The position numbers were made by a program, and so were the translations under genes. DNA of 64,000 bases from Mesocentrotus franciscanus (taxonomy: Eukaryota > Echinodermata > Echinoidea > Camarodonta > Strongylocentrotidae): NCBI GenBank assembly GCA_037976565.1, contig CP137668.1, positions 3,678,261 to 3,742,260 of the forward strand, in the 5' to 3' direction. Positions within the stretch are counted from its first letter, which is position 1, and every line of letters begins with the position of its first letter. Shown here piece by piece: positions 1 to 14,859 of the stretch. Below the pieces are notes generated by a model. That model saw nothing but the letters and a program-made list of their open reading frames with translations, searched no databases and had not been told where the DNA came from.

Positions 1-2745
1 TAGGTAATTCATTGTGCACGGTGATACATTAATGTAACCTTACATTAATGTGACCTTATCACAGCCGAGGGGTGAGATCTAGGAGCTTCTCTTCCTCATC
101 TTGGTTTATACATCGTCTATTGACACACCAATGTCAACTTATTCTACAGGGGATTGCATCTTTGGCAAAGAGGCAAGAACATTAATGCCTAGCCTCCCCC
201 CTAGCAAAGGTCGTCATGAGTTTTATTTTTGGAGTAGGTTTTCCTTCAAAGACCCATTTGGAACATGATTATAATAAGGATAAGCTTAGGAGGAGACATC
301 ATGCCTGTGACTAAAAATGTCATACTCAGAAAGTTTCTATGGAAAAGAATTCTTTAAATATGTATATTTTGAGTAATTTCCTTCTCTTTGGGTAAGTCAT
401 GAAGCCAAGAAAGGTAAACTCACTTCATCAAACTATCATTCATAATTTGTATCATTTTTAAATATAATAATAATAATTAGTATTATCATAATTTTGCATT
501 GTCTACATTACTTATTTAAAAAAACTGGGTACACATTTAATAGGTAAGTAGCAAAACTACTGGATTTGCAAGTAATACATTTCAAAGTTCTGTTCTGTGT
601 GGTTTTCAGCAAAACCAAAATTCTTGCAACTGTGTGACAGTTTAGACATTAGAGCAGGTAATAAGTTAGGAGGACCTTTCCTGAAAACCTTTCCTGAAAC
701 TCTGGCAGATGCCAGGAGGACGGATATTAAACTCCAGATTCAAATCTTGCATTAGAGCGACAACTGATGACTTAACTTAGCTAAAACCCCACTCACATCT
801 CATCTGTGAATGCAAGCTTCCTCTCTTTTTTCCAGTTGGGTCTATACCTCAAATAACCTCTGTTTATCAAAGGATATCATGAAATATATTCCACATGACA
901 GCTGCAGAGATGGACATATAAATGAACACTAAGTTAAGGGCACTCGCTCCTAATATATATTTCTTCATCGTATGAATGAAGCAGATTAAAGTTTCCTGTC
1001 TATGAGCTAGGTATTACAACCAGCCATATTTGCAAACATGATTTTTACATTTTCTTTGAGGTGTCTGTCCATTTCATCATTATAAAAACAGTGTGAAACA
1101 TTCCATTTCATTTCTATCTATCATTCAGGATAAAGAATTAGAAAATAAAATGAATCTAAAAACAATTTCCTTTATTTTAAAACATTCTGCAGGGGAGCAG
1201 ATCACTTAATTTTTCCCAAAGTAAAACAAACAAACAAAGACACAAATATTAAACCCAATCTTCATAAAGTACTTCATTTTTTAAAGAACCTTTGAACAGT
1301 GTAGCATTGTTTTGGTATCAAAGATTGAAACAGAAACACTCAAGTTCATATCATATCATCTCAACATCCAAGAAATGCTATGGACATCAAATTGGCAACA
1401 TTACCTGCAGTGACACGAAATACCAGAGTCCGATGCAGACTGAGAAATAGACCATCAGATCAAGCCAAGGAAAGAAAAAATCCTCCATCTTAGAAAAAAT
1501 TCCTGCTCTTCTACCCCCTCCACCAAAGAGAAAAATGCCTTCAAGATCGGTGAATGAAAATAACACCCATCATTCCAAATCTACAGAAGTACTGCTGCTG
1601 CTCAGGTTTAATAAATGCAAGGCACAAGATGATTAGGTTGAAGGCTCTTTGAGTGTCTGGACTCAACTAGGAACAGAAGTTTAGACAGTATCTCAGAGCT
1701 CCTTCAGAAACAAAACAGTGACCCACTGACTCTCCAAGTCTAACCCATTGTTTCTGTGTGTCTTGTTTTCATCTTCGTTCAGAAGTATTCACTCTCCATG
1801 CCCAATTGGAATCATAGCAGTGATTCATTGGAACTCTTGATGAGGTACTGTACACCAGATTATCCATTCCATGTGTGATTGCGTCAAACAAAGTCAAAAT
1901 GTTGTCTTGAAGCTGTCACATTCTGCTTACTAATACTGATGACAAAAGTCTGTATATCCATTTGAAGGAAGCCTTTTCATGATCATCTTGTTAAGAGCTC
2001 CAGATACCCTCTGAGTTGACCAAACTTTTCTAGGAGAAATTTGATTCATACTGTCTTTAGACTGGAGACAACAAGGTGATGGCATGCTGGATACTCAACA
2101 CAGGATGCAGTGACAACATTGTTTATTCTCATAGCTCAAGATGCGACTACTTCTGAAGTGGCTCTCCATGTACATCATGACGCTACGATTGCTTCCCACT
2201 CAATCCTTGATCAGTGGCATATATCCCCCACGAACGCAATGTGAAAGGGCTAGAAACGTCACCCTGAGCTTCCTCGCTTACCCGTCGTCCCCCTCCTCAC
2301 GAATGATCAGAGATCATCGCATGCACCTCAGTCACCCCCTTCCTCTCCCTCTCTCTCTCTCTCTCTCATCGTCCCTCAAACTCTGATTCAGCAGTGGTTC
2401 CCTAGTCTTGTCATCAGCCTTAAAGTATTATTAAAGTATCTGCACCCATCTCCTATGTGTCATGCAAACTGCACAGACAGTATAATTGTATATTGTGAAA
2501 ATTGAGAACATCAACGCAACACTACACTAGAGAAACATCTTCTTGAAAAACAAACAAACAAAGAAAAAATTATTGCAATATATTCCAGTGAGTCTAGAAA
2601 GCAAACTAGCAGAATGGTCCCAGACCAGTTTGTTAAACTGAATCTTAGCTGGGCTGAAACATGGCTTATTTTGATCTTCTTCTATCAATAACTGTCTGAT
2701 GACTAGAAGTGACTTCATGAGAGATACTGTATAGCTCTCTGTATC

Positions 2746-2835
2746 ATATAACGTCATCTATGAGCTTTGATGTCAATACCAGCCTTTTCAATATAACGTC
2801 ATCTATGAGCTTAGATGTCAATACCAGCCTTTTCA
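2746..2835. repeat. 45-bp tandem duplication
   Basis: Two adjacent 45-bp copies (2746-2790 and 2791-2835) begin ATATAACGTCATCTATGAGC and differ at a single position (CTTTGATG versus CTTAGATG). The near identity suggests a recent duplication. It lies in an intron and interrupts no gene. Confidence 0.9.
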
Positions 2836-3219
2836 ATATAAGCTTAATCATAATATCATAATATATTTCCATTGCAGTTGATGAGAAAACTTTTGCAACT
2901 CATGGAATAGTACTAATTCTTTAATATACTAAACAAGAATGGCTTAAGATACTATGATTGGGATATATATCCATGTACATTTATATACTTCTATAACAAG
3001 GTAAAATGTGTAAGCTGACATTCTATTTTTGTCATGACATGGCAATATTCAGCTTCAACTTACAACTTTGAATGCATTTTTCTATTAGTGAGGAGTTTCA
3101 GCCCCTTTTAACCAGTGGTTGCAGATCGTGAAATTTTCTTTCCCCTGTTCACTGCTTTAATGTAATGTTTTCCACTACATGATTTTAATTCAAATGTTTC
3201 CATCATGCTCCTGAAGCAA

Positions 3220-3420
3220 CAAAATAATAATAATTATATTTGCTTATATAGCGCCTAACACTTACTTTATCAGTAAGCGCTCTACAATAATGCAGCATAA
3301 TTACCCTGGCTCTATGTTTCCCTATGAACATACGTCCCACCAATCTTGTAGGTCCCACACAGCTAAAGTTATCCAGCTTAATATCTCTACAACATCCTAC
3401 AGCTCAATATAAACTTTACT
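3220..3420. repeat. dispersed-repeat-like sequence with an ATATAGCGCC motif
   Basis: This segment starts with an (AAT)n run and then reads TTGCTTATATAGCGCCTAAC, followed about 20 bp later by AGTAAGCGCTCTACA, so AGCGC and GCGCT face each other. Sequences of this style (ATATAGCGC...AGCGCTTTACA) are, to my knowledge, common dispersed repeats in marine invertebrate and fish genomes. No second copy lies in this window, so the edges are approximate. Confidence 0.4.
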
Positions 3421-5091
3421 ACAGTCCCAAAATATCCTGATACATCATCCCACGGGAGACATCCCACGAGAGACATCCCACTCATAATAAACCTTGCAGC
3501 GAGATATAGACTCCAACTTAAAGATATTTTAAAATCTCAGAAAATTTGTATCTTTGCTCATAAAACAATCAAAAATGATTTAGCTTTATATAGTTCTAGA
3601 AAGCCTATACTGGTGTGTTTGTACATGTAACCTACACAAACAAGCCACACTAACAGAAATAATGTTATCTACACGAATGCCTGAAGGCTGAAATCTTTTC
3701 AATGTTTCCTGCGTATGGAAAACCCACAACTAGAAGTACTCTTTTATTGACACTGAGAGATGGACATAAATTTTGGACTATCTAAAATAATTGATCCTGC
3801 AAAGTTTAAAAAAATTATCTCCCATTGCATTCCATATACACTGAAATGGCTGCATCGAACTAAAGTTAGAAACTGTACAACTCCCTCGGACACTAATGAA
3901 AGCTGAAAAACATTACTAATGTCAATTTAATTAATAGGTATCAATGGGTAATCTAGTTTCTATATATGAGCCCAATCATTCACACTTATCTTAATGAGAA
4001 AGAAATGAGTGCCAGACATAAGTCTTTAGACAACTTATTCATATGCAGCCAGCTGGTTGAGAACGGAACTACGAGGGCAGCGTAATGGTTTACGACACTG
4101 CGAGGGGAAGAGGTAATGTATCGTCTGGTTGAACAGGAAAGAGAGTTGTAACGGAGTAGAAAGGGGGTCATTAATGCCAACTCTAAAATTAAATTTCCTT
4201 CAGGATTTGTGGAGAAGCAAAAGGGAAATCCCAGACAGAAGCGCAGATAGGTCACTAATTGTCATGATCTTGGCTTCCACAAGAAATCTGTTGGCTTATA
4301 TCTGGTTCGTAGATGCACAATAGTATTGGCTTCTGTTTCTTTATTATTTTTCCACTACTATCCAGCTTATTCTAAATCTCTCCATTTTCCAACTCATTCT
4401 TAAGTTATTTTAATATTTCTCTGAACATAATTTAATACAGCTATTCTTGTTACTCTTTACATTGACAAGCGAGAATGTTAATATCTGATTTAAAAAACAT
4501 CTCTAAAGCAGTCTACCTAAAGTAAAATTATAATTTGGGCAATCACCGAGCTTTCAGGGACTAAAGTCGACTCACTTTGAAAACTGATTCAGATTGTAGT
4601 TAAATATCACAAATCAACATTTGCAGAAGTTTAATAATGGCTACATTATAAAATCCTGAGATTAAAGCAGGATCTTCCCTTGGAATCATACGGGTCTTCC
4701 GTCTACTTGTTGCAAGTCTTTTGGCCCCTTTGAGAAGGCTGGAAAACCCCAAGCAGGATCTCTCAACGTCTCGGACATGACCAACCTGACTCATCCTAAT
4801 CACCAATGGTCTCTTAGTCAGTGCAAAGGAAATGAAGAGCGTACACCAAGCTACCTGCTACCTTAACTAGAGAGGGCAATCACCGATCGCTATATCCGTT
4901 CCTTTGGATTTGAAGGTGTCAATGAAATCAACACTTGTCATGGACGTCATAAGTTTGGATAATTGTGTCTACTTGTGAATGATATAGAAGGGGCAATGAC
5001 CTGATCAAGGGGATTTTGATGATGTCAGTGAATAGGCTAAGTGCACATTTCAGAAGTTGATCATTCTTTATTTGTCTACCCCGGTACATAC

Positions 5092-5130
5092 CTTCTGCAT
5101 GAGCAGTGCCTGAACAACTTGGTTGGCAAC
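5092..5130 (-). CDS. NCKAP5-like gene, 39-nt microexon
   Basis: This microexon has thirteen codons, VANQVVQALLMQK, phase 0 on both sides, bounded by acceptor TTGCATACAG and donor AAG followed by GTATGT. Vertebrate NCKAP5, as I recall it, reads CLDE-VANQVVQALLTQK at this point. The preceding exon ends precisely at CLDE, so only one of 13 residues differs and the junction is exact. It is isolated between a 14.4-kb intron and at least 5.1 kb of further intron, and is far below the length gene finders usually call. The next family segment (DLREECVKLKTRV in vertebrates) was sought on the minus strand in 1-5091 and not found, so the gene continues past the left edge. Confidence 0.92.
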
Positions 5131-8100
5131 CTGTATGCAACAGAGAAAAGAAATAAAAGAAAGAGATTTGGTTACTACAATTTTTATATTTTCATGGTTT
5201 CAACACACACACATACATGAAAATTAAAAAATAATGAATTTTAAAAGTCTTGTACACATTTCTTACAGAGTCATGGTCTACATGTAGTATAATATATTAA
5301 ACTGTTGTTTAAGTCTAGAACTTACCTGGGACATATGAAATGAAATGACGAACAAGTAAATTAGACATTACATTTTCAGCTTTGGGCATGCCAAAGCATT
5401 ATTTTTATACATACATTTTGGCAAATAGAATAACATTGGTTGCTAAATAAAGAAAACAACTGCATGAGATCCTTCGCCAACTTTCTGAACATATGAAGAT
5501 CAATGTTTCTTCATATCAGTCTACACAATGGGGAAAGGTACAAAGACAGTTTAACAAACTCTACTTATATACTTTGTCTCAAAAAATTATTATAACCATA
5601 TGAATCCTGAGGATTTTCAAACTGACATTTGGCCAATGAAAAGCTAAGTAAAGACATTTTAGGTCTCTGAAAAATTCCTTGCCAGTACGATGGCAATTAT
5701 GTCTTGGGAAATGGGCGTTCGTTTCAGAACCAGAACTCGCTCAGTGACTTGATTAGAAATGTTAGAATTCCTGTTCCTAACAACTAGCCAAACATGAGAA
5801 GTCACAAGTCATGATCAATCAAGTTTGAAGGTGATTTTAATTGCTGTTCTCCATCCAATCTCTTCAATTTGATGGACCCAGGAAGGAACCAAACTCCATT
5901 AGTACCAGCCCATTCCTCTCAGGCCTCTTTACCTTAAGATCTACAGTCCTTTGGGGTGTGTTTAATGTGCAAGTGATAAAATATGAACTAGTTCAACAGA
6001 TTTGAAAGGGCATGATTTCAACTCAATTTCGGTTTGAATAAAGGTCAGAACAATGAACCAAAAACCTTTTAAATGCAGTTATGTTTCTCACTGACAAAGA
6101 AAATCATGAAAAATTACTAAAATATCATTCTCTTATCACCATAAAAGTTGATTTACAAAAATCAGTGAACTGATCATTTTGGACCACACTACATTTAAAA
6201 AAAAATACTGCATAAAATGTAAGCCTAATTAACATATTAGATTATAATTACTTAAAAAGTGTCATAAACAGCATTAGTATATTCTGTATCATGAAATATT
6301 TTAATGGATAAGTATCTCAAACCAAATTATTTTTAGATATTTGGATATTTGAGGTACTTAAATTCTGTATAATTCAAAACAAGGGGGAAAGGATACTGCC
6401 TTTAAAATGTAAATTCAGATAAGTTACAACATATAAACGGAAGTTGGACTTTAAATCTGTTGGAGTGCCAAGAGCAGATACGAGCAATCTTGATATCTAC
6501 TTCAGAAAAATAGCGATGATCAGAAATTTGTTGCCTAGCGACAGATTAGAACTTCGTTATGTAGGTTGTGTTATCAAGTAGATCTGCAAAAGATTAATTC
6601 AATATTTATTAACTTGTAAACTTAAATTAAAGATTTAGAGCTCTATACATACAAGTACTCCTGCATTTTTAAAATAAAAAATAACCCCTTCTTTGTCTGC
6701 ACTTCTGGATAAGTCATTCAAATTACATGCAGTACCTAGACATTGCAAATATAAAACATTCTCAATTCATCATGGTTATGCCCCACCCCCCAGAGAAATA
6801 ACAAATGATATGGCACTACCTTAATAATCATGTCAACCTAATACAAAATGAACAACTAATTGCACATGTGCAATATTATTGCTTTAAAAAGAAAAGAACT
6901 TCGAGCTTGAAATAAATTATAATGACTTGTTCTCAAAGCTCAACTAGACCCGCAATATAGACAGCTGACATTCTATAAATCATTGTTCTAATATTATCCA
7001 TAAATCATAATCGATTCTCTAGTAAAACATACATGTTTTTGTAGTGACTTGGCTTCGAATCTAAAGTAGTACATTGACAAGATCATGGTCGGGATTAGAC
7101 TAGTCCCAGGTACCAGCTTTCCTGTAAGCTTTTAATTCAGCCCTGGCCTTGCAAAATAGATTTGGAACTGAATGCATAGAAACATTTGGCTAGGCTCAGA
7201 GCTCTCTGATTCTTTTCATCTAATCTGTTGCCATCTAAAGTAGCACCCTAATCAGAGCCTTCAATGCTCTGCTAATTTATTGTAATTATGGAAATGAACA
7301 TTTTTGATGTCGCTTTATCTGATATAAATAAATCAAACAGGTGTAGCGATATCTGAAATTGAATTGAATTGTGAGGACTGATAAGGCATTCTTAAGAATG
7401 ATTGCCAATTATAGATACAGAGATACATACAGCTGAGGTTTAGAGAATGATGTTTCAATCAACAAAAATAAATAAGACCTAGTGCATTGATTACATCAGG
7501 CCCAATATATTGTCTATTTCCCTCTAATACAGGAATTCATCTATTTTCCGGGCAATGAATCAAGAATCAATTATTAAAAAATCATTGCAATTAACCTATT
7601 TTAGTTATATATATATATAAGACATCTTGTTTCAAAGTCTTTAGTACCTGTACAACAGGCCTAGAAAACATGACATATTATTTGATTTGTTTTAAAAGAG
7701 ATACATATCATAAAAAATAGATGTAATAATGAAGCATTTTGTGCTATCTGTGGAAATAACAAACCAGCTTTAGTTATCTTGCTTCAAAGAAATACAAATG
7801 CTACTCTTTTAGCAGTCGATACACCATTCCCTATAAAAAATATGGTATTTTAAAAACTAGGCTACAGTTTGACTAACATACAGCAAAATAGAAGATCTTT
7901 ATAGACTTCTCCAGAGTTAATAAAAAAGGACATTACCTTCAAAAGCACTCTCCAACCAATCAAATAAGCCTATAAGCTGAAACATTGCTGAATAACCAGA
8001 TCAATAGTGTACAATAACATGGACAAAGCCATACAAGTCCAGAGTTTTACAATCACAATACAACAAGGTCAGGTATTATGTAGAATATCATGAGCAAAAC

Positions 8101-10681
8101 AAAAACAAACTTACAGCTTCTGTCTGAATAGCAGTAATGATAGCTTCTGATGTCCAATGAAAAATGAGCTACTTTTCTAATACTAAATTCAGTACTGACA
8201 CCACAACCCTGTCCACAATTAAAGCCAGTTCTTACACAGTCCAATCGCTTGTTTAAACGCTGGCTTAGGGATGGATTTAAGCCAGCCCAGCTGCCAAACT
8301 GATTATGTTTTGGAGGAAAACCAGAATTGAAACGTGTCCTAAATGCAAATCACCTCTTTCATTGATTACCCCTAATAAGTCAAACCAGAAAACATGCTGC
8401 CAAAGATAGGTCGGGATTATGGATTCATTTACGCAAGCAAAGCTTCTACATCATTAGCATGTGTGCATTATGCAAATAAGGCTTTGATTGGATTCAGACT
8501 AAAGCGCAGTGATTGAGTACTAATCACATGTGTTGATATATGGACACAGGCTTAGTTCCAATTACATGTACATGCAGGGATAACTGGGCTTGTTAATTAG
8601 GATACCCTACATACTACACAATCTGCATTTGAACATTCCAATTCTTTGTTGTATCATCAGCACTGCAGTACTACCAACAGGGAAAATACCTGAGATAAAA
8701 GTTGATACCATTTTAGGTTTGTGGAGACAAGACAAGCCCTCTATAATTCAGTATATCGAAAGAAAATGCTTCAAAATTCGTCTGGAAAATAAAATTTTAC
8801 AAACATCTTCTATATTCAAAGCAACTTTCAGAACGATGCTTTAAATAATAATTTGAAGCAATTGTTGTATACAACATATATACAGTGACATACAACATCT
8901 CCAAATGAAGTTGATGCAGGCAATGCTACGGTTTCAGAATTGAATCCAGAGTTACATGTCAGGCAACATGATTAATGTTGCATACGTTTGAATTGATTGG
9001 ACAGCTCACAGATCCATTGATTAGTCATCTCTAATAGGTAGACCACCCACCGTATGACCATACTGCTGCAGTCAGAACAGACAAGATATAATTCCTAGAC
9101 TTCCGAATTCAGACAAAAACTAAATAATAAAAATAACTTGAAAATATAGCACAAGGCCAGGAAGTCCAACAGTATCAGATTAAGGTCTGTCTATACTGTC
9201 TGTGCATGAGCTTTTACAAAGATATTACTTACGAGTCAGCTATCTTGCATCCAAGAAACAGAGTAAAATGAACAAGATATATATAAATCCAAAGATGATT
9301 GCAAGAAAGTCACTACTTGTTATTTCTCAAGTGTCATACAAGCTTGTCCAGCAAGAGCATTCAAGAACTGAAGAGCTCTTTTTCTGGTCGTGTAGCTATC
9401 ACTGATGCCCAACAAATACCCAAACAGCTCAACTTCCACAACACTACACCTGGAATCCTGCCTTTCTATACATCTATCCTTTCATCCTCTCCTCTCTCCT
9501 CCTCCCTCTCCTCCATCTTTTCCAGCCAAAGAGGCATTATCGTAATCATCTTAACAATGCAAAATCTTGAACAGCTCTCTATTTTTGTTCTCTGTAAGCC
9601 TGAGATTTGGTTAGCCGGCTATGCATCTACAACAGTGGCATTTAAAAGCAAGAAAAGAATAATCTCCTTCCGGAGCTATAACTTAAACGAAAAGAAACAA
9701 ATCGGATAAACTTTAGATAAACCAGCAACTTACAAGTCATGCTTGAAGTTGGCAAAAAGCCGATTTTCTTTCAAGATTACATTACCTTGCCAACAAGAGA
9801 GCTTTGTGTGGTATTGTAGCATGATAGTTTTGAAGTTGCTGTTTCATATTTAATATACAAACAATATTTTTGTTCTCCCTGCCCTCAGGTCCATCCACAC
9901 TCCCCACACACAAAGCATTGTAACTGCAAATATTGAGGGCAGTCCTTAGAAAAATATCTAGATCCCCATTTTACATAAAGCAATGTAATTGATTTCTTAA
10001 AATTCAAAATGCTGCATTCTGAACCCCTTCTGTGGGTTTTACTTCAATCAATTTTTTTAAAGAAAATTGAAAAATCAATTATTAATTCCATTTCAAGATT
10101 ACATCTTGGGACTGACTTCAAACATAACCATCCACATTGACGTAGGACTAGGTTTGGAACCAGAGTCTGTTTTCTCTGCCAATTTAAAAAGACAGTGAGC
10201 TGACTGCTGCACAAACTCACATCTCCCTGTAAGAATATATCTTTTTACAATCTTTAACATATATTCACTTCACATAACCTGTCATACTTTTTGGTTGTTT
10301 TCCTCTATTTTTCCTCTCTTTTGTCAAAAATAAAGAAATAATAAAAACACTGTACTTAGAAGGACATCCTGTTTACTTTTTAGCTAGTGTCTTACAAGAT
10401 CGTGTTTGCCTCCTGCAGTATATCCTTTGAGTAAGCTTTATAAGCTTTCTTCATCATTAACTTCTGGTCAGCTGCTCAAGATAAAAGGATGTTTTGCTGA
10501 AAGTCCACCTCTCCTAATTACATCCTCTGAATATAAGTTTCCAATTGGGCTATTTTGAAAGCATTTTGCCCAGGAAGGCTTGAATAATTGCATGTTTTTT
10601 CTAGCAGGCCTACTTTAATACAATTTCGCTTCCGAAAGACATTTTCTTTGCCTAACTAGGTCTAGACATTATCATCAACAT

Positions 10682-10768
10682 TATATCGTCTGTTCACAGC
10701 CAGAAGGGTGTTAACTCTGTGTTAAACCATATTAATTAATGCCCTTCTGGCTCTAAACAGACGATATA
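10682..10768. repeat. fold-back hairpin element, copy 1
   Basis: The left arm begins TATATCGTCTGTTCACAGCC and continues AGAAGGGTGTTAA. The right arm is its inverted copy, TTAATGCCCTTCTGGCTC then TAAACAGACGATATA. About 29 of 33 arm positions pair, around a central spacer of roughly 20 nt. At least five other places in the window share both arms. It has no coding capacity and is too short for an ordinary transposon, so it is a very small inverted-repeat (MITE-like) element or a structured repeat. Confidence 0.8.
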
Positions 10769-13767
10769 TTAGTACGACTCAACTTTGAACAAACACTGTA
10801 CAATTCAAATTCTTGAAGGCAATATCAACTAGCCATTAATTTAAGAAATTAATTAACATGTACCAAATGTCAATTTTCATATACTATTCTCTAATATCCA
10901 TTGAAATCATTGGTTAACTAAAGGTAACCTTCATGCCTATATCTTTTTCTGGTAGCCTATATTCCCATTTTCAATACTAGGCATCTGTGACACTTTGATA
11001 GTGTCATACACAATTTTAATCATATAACTAGCCAAGAAAATATTTCCTTTTTAAATAAAGATTTATAATAGAGAATATATTAGACAGAACATTTAATACA
11101 CTAAGCAGCAAAATAAAAAATGAAAAGGGAGAATTTAAACTCACCCACATAGTGCAAAGTTAAACAAAATCTGAAGATTTAATAATCCTTCTCTAGGTTG
11201 TATTATTCTAGCAGTCATCAAGACGATTTCTTTACAATTAAGCCCAATAAAATTGTATTCTACTCATGAAGTTCCTCTTTCATTTATCCATAACAGATCA
11301 AAGTCTTCTGATTACAATCCAACTGAATATTTACTTGCTGCAAAGTTTGCACATAATTCCCCAAGATATTTACATATCAAATGTCTATTTTCTTAGTCAT
11401 TCCAATATTATGTCAAGATAACATTAATTGCTATTATGAAAAATGAATAAATCTTTAAGAGTGTTCCATAATATTGACATGGCAAGATATGTGGCAGTAT
11501 CTGTATTATTTAAAGAACATGTATGTTTAATTAATGAGTTATCATGTTTTTGGATTTGATAGCAATTTTACTTTTTTATACACTATTTATTCAGACAATG
11601 AAATATCAAACATGCCTAGGAATGCAGAAGAGGGTCTAATTGGAAAACCTTTGGAGCTATACATCCTTGATAAAATCGTGACAAGATCGATAAAAAAATA
11701 TTTTGCAAAGATAACAAGATAGCTTAGAAATTAAAGCAGTTAATGATCGATTGTTTGCAGGCAATGTATAGGTAGAATGGTGAAGCTGTACACTTGTTTA
11801 CCTTTTGCCTAAATACTATACAGAGCTACATACAAGATAACATTAAATATCTTTAAACTCATAACTTATAGAAGCCTACATATACGCTCAAAAGAAGTAG
11901 ATGAAAATCTACATTAATACAACATACCTTTGTTGGGTATTCCTATAGATACATTCACATTCCAAATGCCTTTACATTACGATGAATATGCAGTAATATC
12001 CTTCTTCTGTTAGGATTCCTTGCAAGATGATACAATAAGTTGTAATGTCCAACCAATAACAATCGAAACACTCTTGAATGTTCTGGACAGATATTTGAAC
12101 ATAAGAATCCTGATTTGGGAAAAGATCTTGATCATGTTCCAGATATGTACCTCTGAAAGTCTCTTTTCTATATAAAACAGAGCAATTTTAATAGAAAATC
12201 ATTTGGCAAATAGCACACTGTGAAATGTGCCTCGCAGATAATCCTTTCCAGCATTGTCAGTCTGTCTCTCTATTGTCATCCTTATCCTTCGAACATCCTT
12301 CCAAAAGGCCATTTTTGGCTCACCACAAGGAAAAACATGACTGAATTTCAAAGATGGGAGAAATACCTTGGGTTATATCAGGGTTACTTGCTTTTCTCAG
12401 ATGTGACACTTCTATTAAATCCACTGACATTTCTGTCAAATCCAGTCAGGACACCATACAAATCTCTGAAGACAAATTGTGATGGATGGCAAAGAAGACC
12501 ACGCCAATTAACAGATTTCCATTTGTAAGATTGGTTCTAATGACAACAATGGCCTTAAAGAGATGAAAAGAGAATGTTTCACAACATGCTTGCAGCCATG
12601 TATACGACCTTTCCTTTTTGTCTCCCTTCTCTATATTTAATCTAGTTAAGGTGATTCACATCAGAGCAAATAAAATCTTGTCTTCTGTGTTTGCATATGA
12701 AGAGATAATCGCAGCGTTATGTAATCCCACTATTTAGACCAGAAAATCGTGGGCCATTGTTCAACAGTACTGTTGACGCCATCTGACTGACTTGGTGTAA
12801 TAAAAACCCCTCTTCCTTGATTAACTCTGAATCATAGAACAAAGCACCACAGCATATAGTACTGTACAAAACACAGAAGTTCAATTTCTTCCAGGTTCCC
12901 ATCTTCTAAAACCTGGGTAGAGAGGGTCAGCTGTAGAAAAATACCTTATATACAAAGCAAAGTCTTATTCCTGAAGCAAAGATATTAAACCAATCGCAAT
13001 CAGAACAAACACTCTTACTTTCTCTATTGCCTTGGGTCAAATTGCCTCATTACCTGTGCAAAAGTTATTTCATAATTCAGGTAAAATGTTCTTTCTATAG
13101 CAGCCAAGGATCAAAATGATGAGAAATATAAGCCTCAATGACATATATTCTCATATTGGTTTTATCAATCACACATTTCACACTTTAGAAATAGCTTCAA
13201 TCTCAATTTCCTTTTTTACAATTCAAGGGAATGCCCTTTAATAACAAATTCCTTTGAAACTTGGATAGAAATTGAGTTGTAATGTCATCGCAGGTAGTCA
13301 GACCCGCTAAATGAGACCACATGACTTAAGGTGCTGAAGGTAAGCAACGGCCTCCCTGAATTATTCCGCTAACCTATGGTTCTAATTATGTCTCACTCTT
13401 CTTTTTCTCACATTTTCTTCTTTTAAGGAAAGAAGCAACTGCTCCCTCCAATCATTCTTCTACCTTATGGCTCTAATTATGTCTCTCTCACCTCCCTTTT
13501 TTCCTTTTGCTTTATAAGTACAGAACGTGCCTTGATTATTATGCATAATATGATAAGACTGCAACACAATTGGGTCAACAGACTCTAGACAGTCTGGATA
13601 TCTTCGGTATATAGCTGGGGGTTACACCTTTGTTACCCTCTGTCAAATTGAGAGACGAAATGGGGAGTGACAGAGTACACATTTGGAAATCATTTTACAG
13701 GTTCGTCATTCCATGGTTTCAATCTAGAAGTAGAGTATGTTGGGTTCATGACCGTCAGAGAGAGATT

Positions 13768-13803
13768 GTCCTGGGCATCACCGGGGTCCTGGGCATCACC
13801 GGG
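13768..13803. repeat. 18-bp perfect tandem duplication
   Basis: GTCCTGGGCATCACCGGG occurs twice in a row, followed by a degenerate third start (GGTCTGGGG). It lies within intron sequence. Confidence 0.85.
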
Positions 13804-14859
13804 GGTCTGGGGAGTGGTGACACAACCCTAATCAAAATGTTCTTTCAGCACATTTTGTTCATTTAGAACCTTGTTGGCTAATCTCAACAGTTGATGACTT
13901 ATGCCTTTTAATTCTTCATTTATTTATCACTAGTACAAATTTTATTCATCCATTTACTTTATGCTTATTTGAAAATCAGCTAACTTCTCAGCATTATTGG
14001 ACCAACATTCCCTGATTCAAAGTGCTCAAAATGGTCTAGCAATGCTCATACCTATCAATTAATAGAAAACATTTCAAACAGAAGTGAATGGTACAAGCTA
14101 ACAGAAGTTAAAAATTCGAAACATTTCTGTGTGTTCTCTTTATTTTTTTTTGACAGGAAAACGTTGAAACTTAGGTTTGATATATTGTATTGCATTGTAG
14201 AAAAGTTATATATAAAATGCAGTGGGACAGGGGGTTAAAACTTCCCCCCTCACCGACACCCAGCCGGTTTAGGAAAGGTGGATAGGGAATAGGAGGGGGG
14301 TTGTAAACAGACTGTTGCTAGTGCCATCAGTGTTTTATGTGTCATCTTCCCTGACGTGAGGGATATACTAAAAAAAGATCAACCCCTGAAAACATAACCA
14401 ATCATAATTATCATAGAAATAAATCACCATAAATAGACACAAAACTATTTTAAATGAGGCCTGCGGTCTATATAACCTGTATGAATACTGCCATTCAAAC
14501 TACCCCGGTTCTCTTGTTCTATATTCGAATCATTTATCCCTTTGATGGCTATATCTATTGCACATCTACTGCAGATGCTCATGTCACATAAAAATAAAAC
14601 TCTGCCATGGGCACTAATCTTGACTGTCAAAAAGAAAAGTTCGGTCAGGAATGAATTTTCAATTCTTTTGAAAGAGATACATACATACATACAGTGATAT
14701 AAAAATGGTGCTAGGTCAGAAATTAAAGTGGGTAAATATTTTGACCCAGAGGACTATGGGTTTAGCTTTGACTCATCCTTCCATGAACTGAGGGCCTGTT
14801 CTCTCTTAGGGGGGCTGATCCTCTCTTGGGACCTAGTCCAGTTACACATCCTGGACCTG

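Larger units (their letters stand above)
1..5091 (-). other. intron of the NCKAP5-like gene (incomplete; runs off the left edge)
   Basis: This follows the GTATGT donor at 5090-5091 on the minus strand. No exon of the expected downstream coiled-coil segment was recognised. The stretch holds a short (CT)n tract near 2349-2367, a 45-bp tandem duplication at 2746-2835, and a dispersed-repeat-like sequence near 3220-3420. All open frames here are short and show no recognisable protein. Confidence 0.6.
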
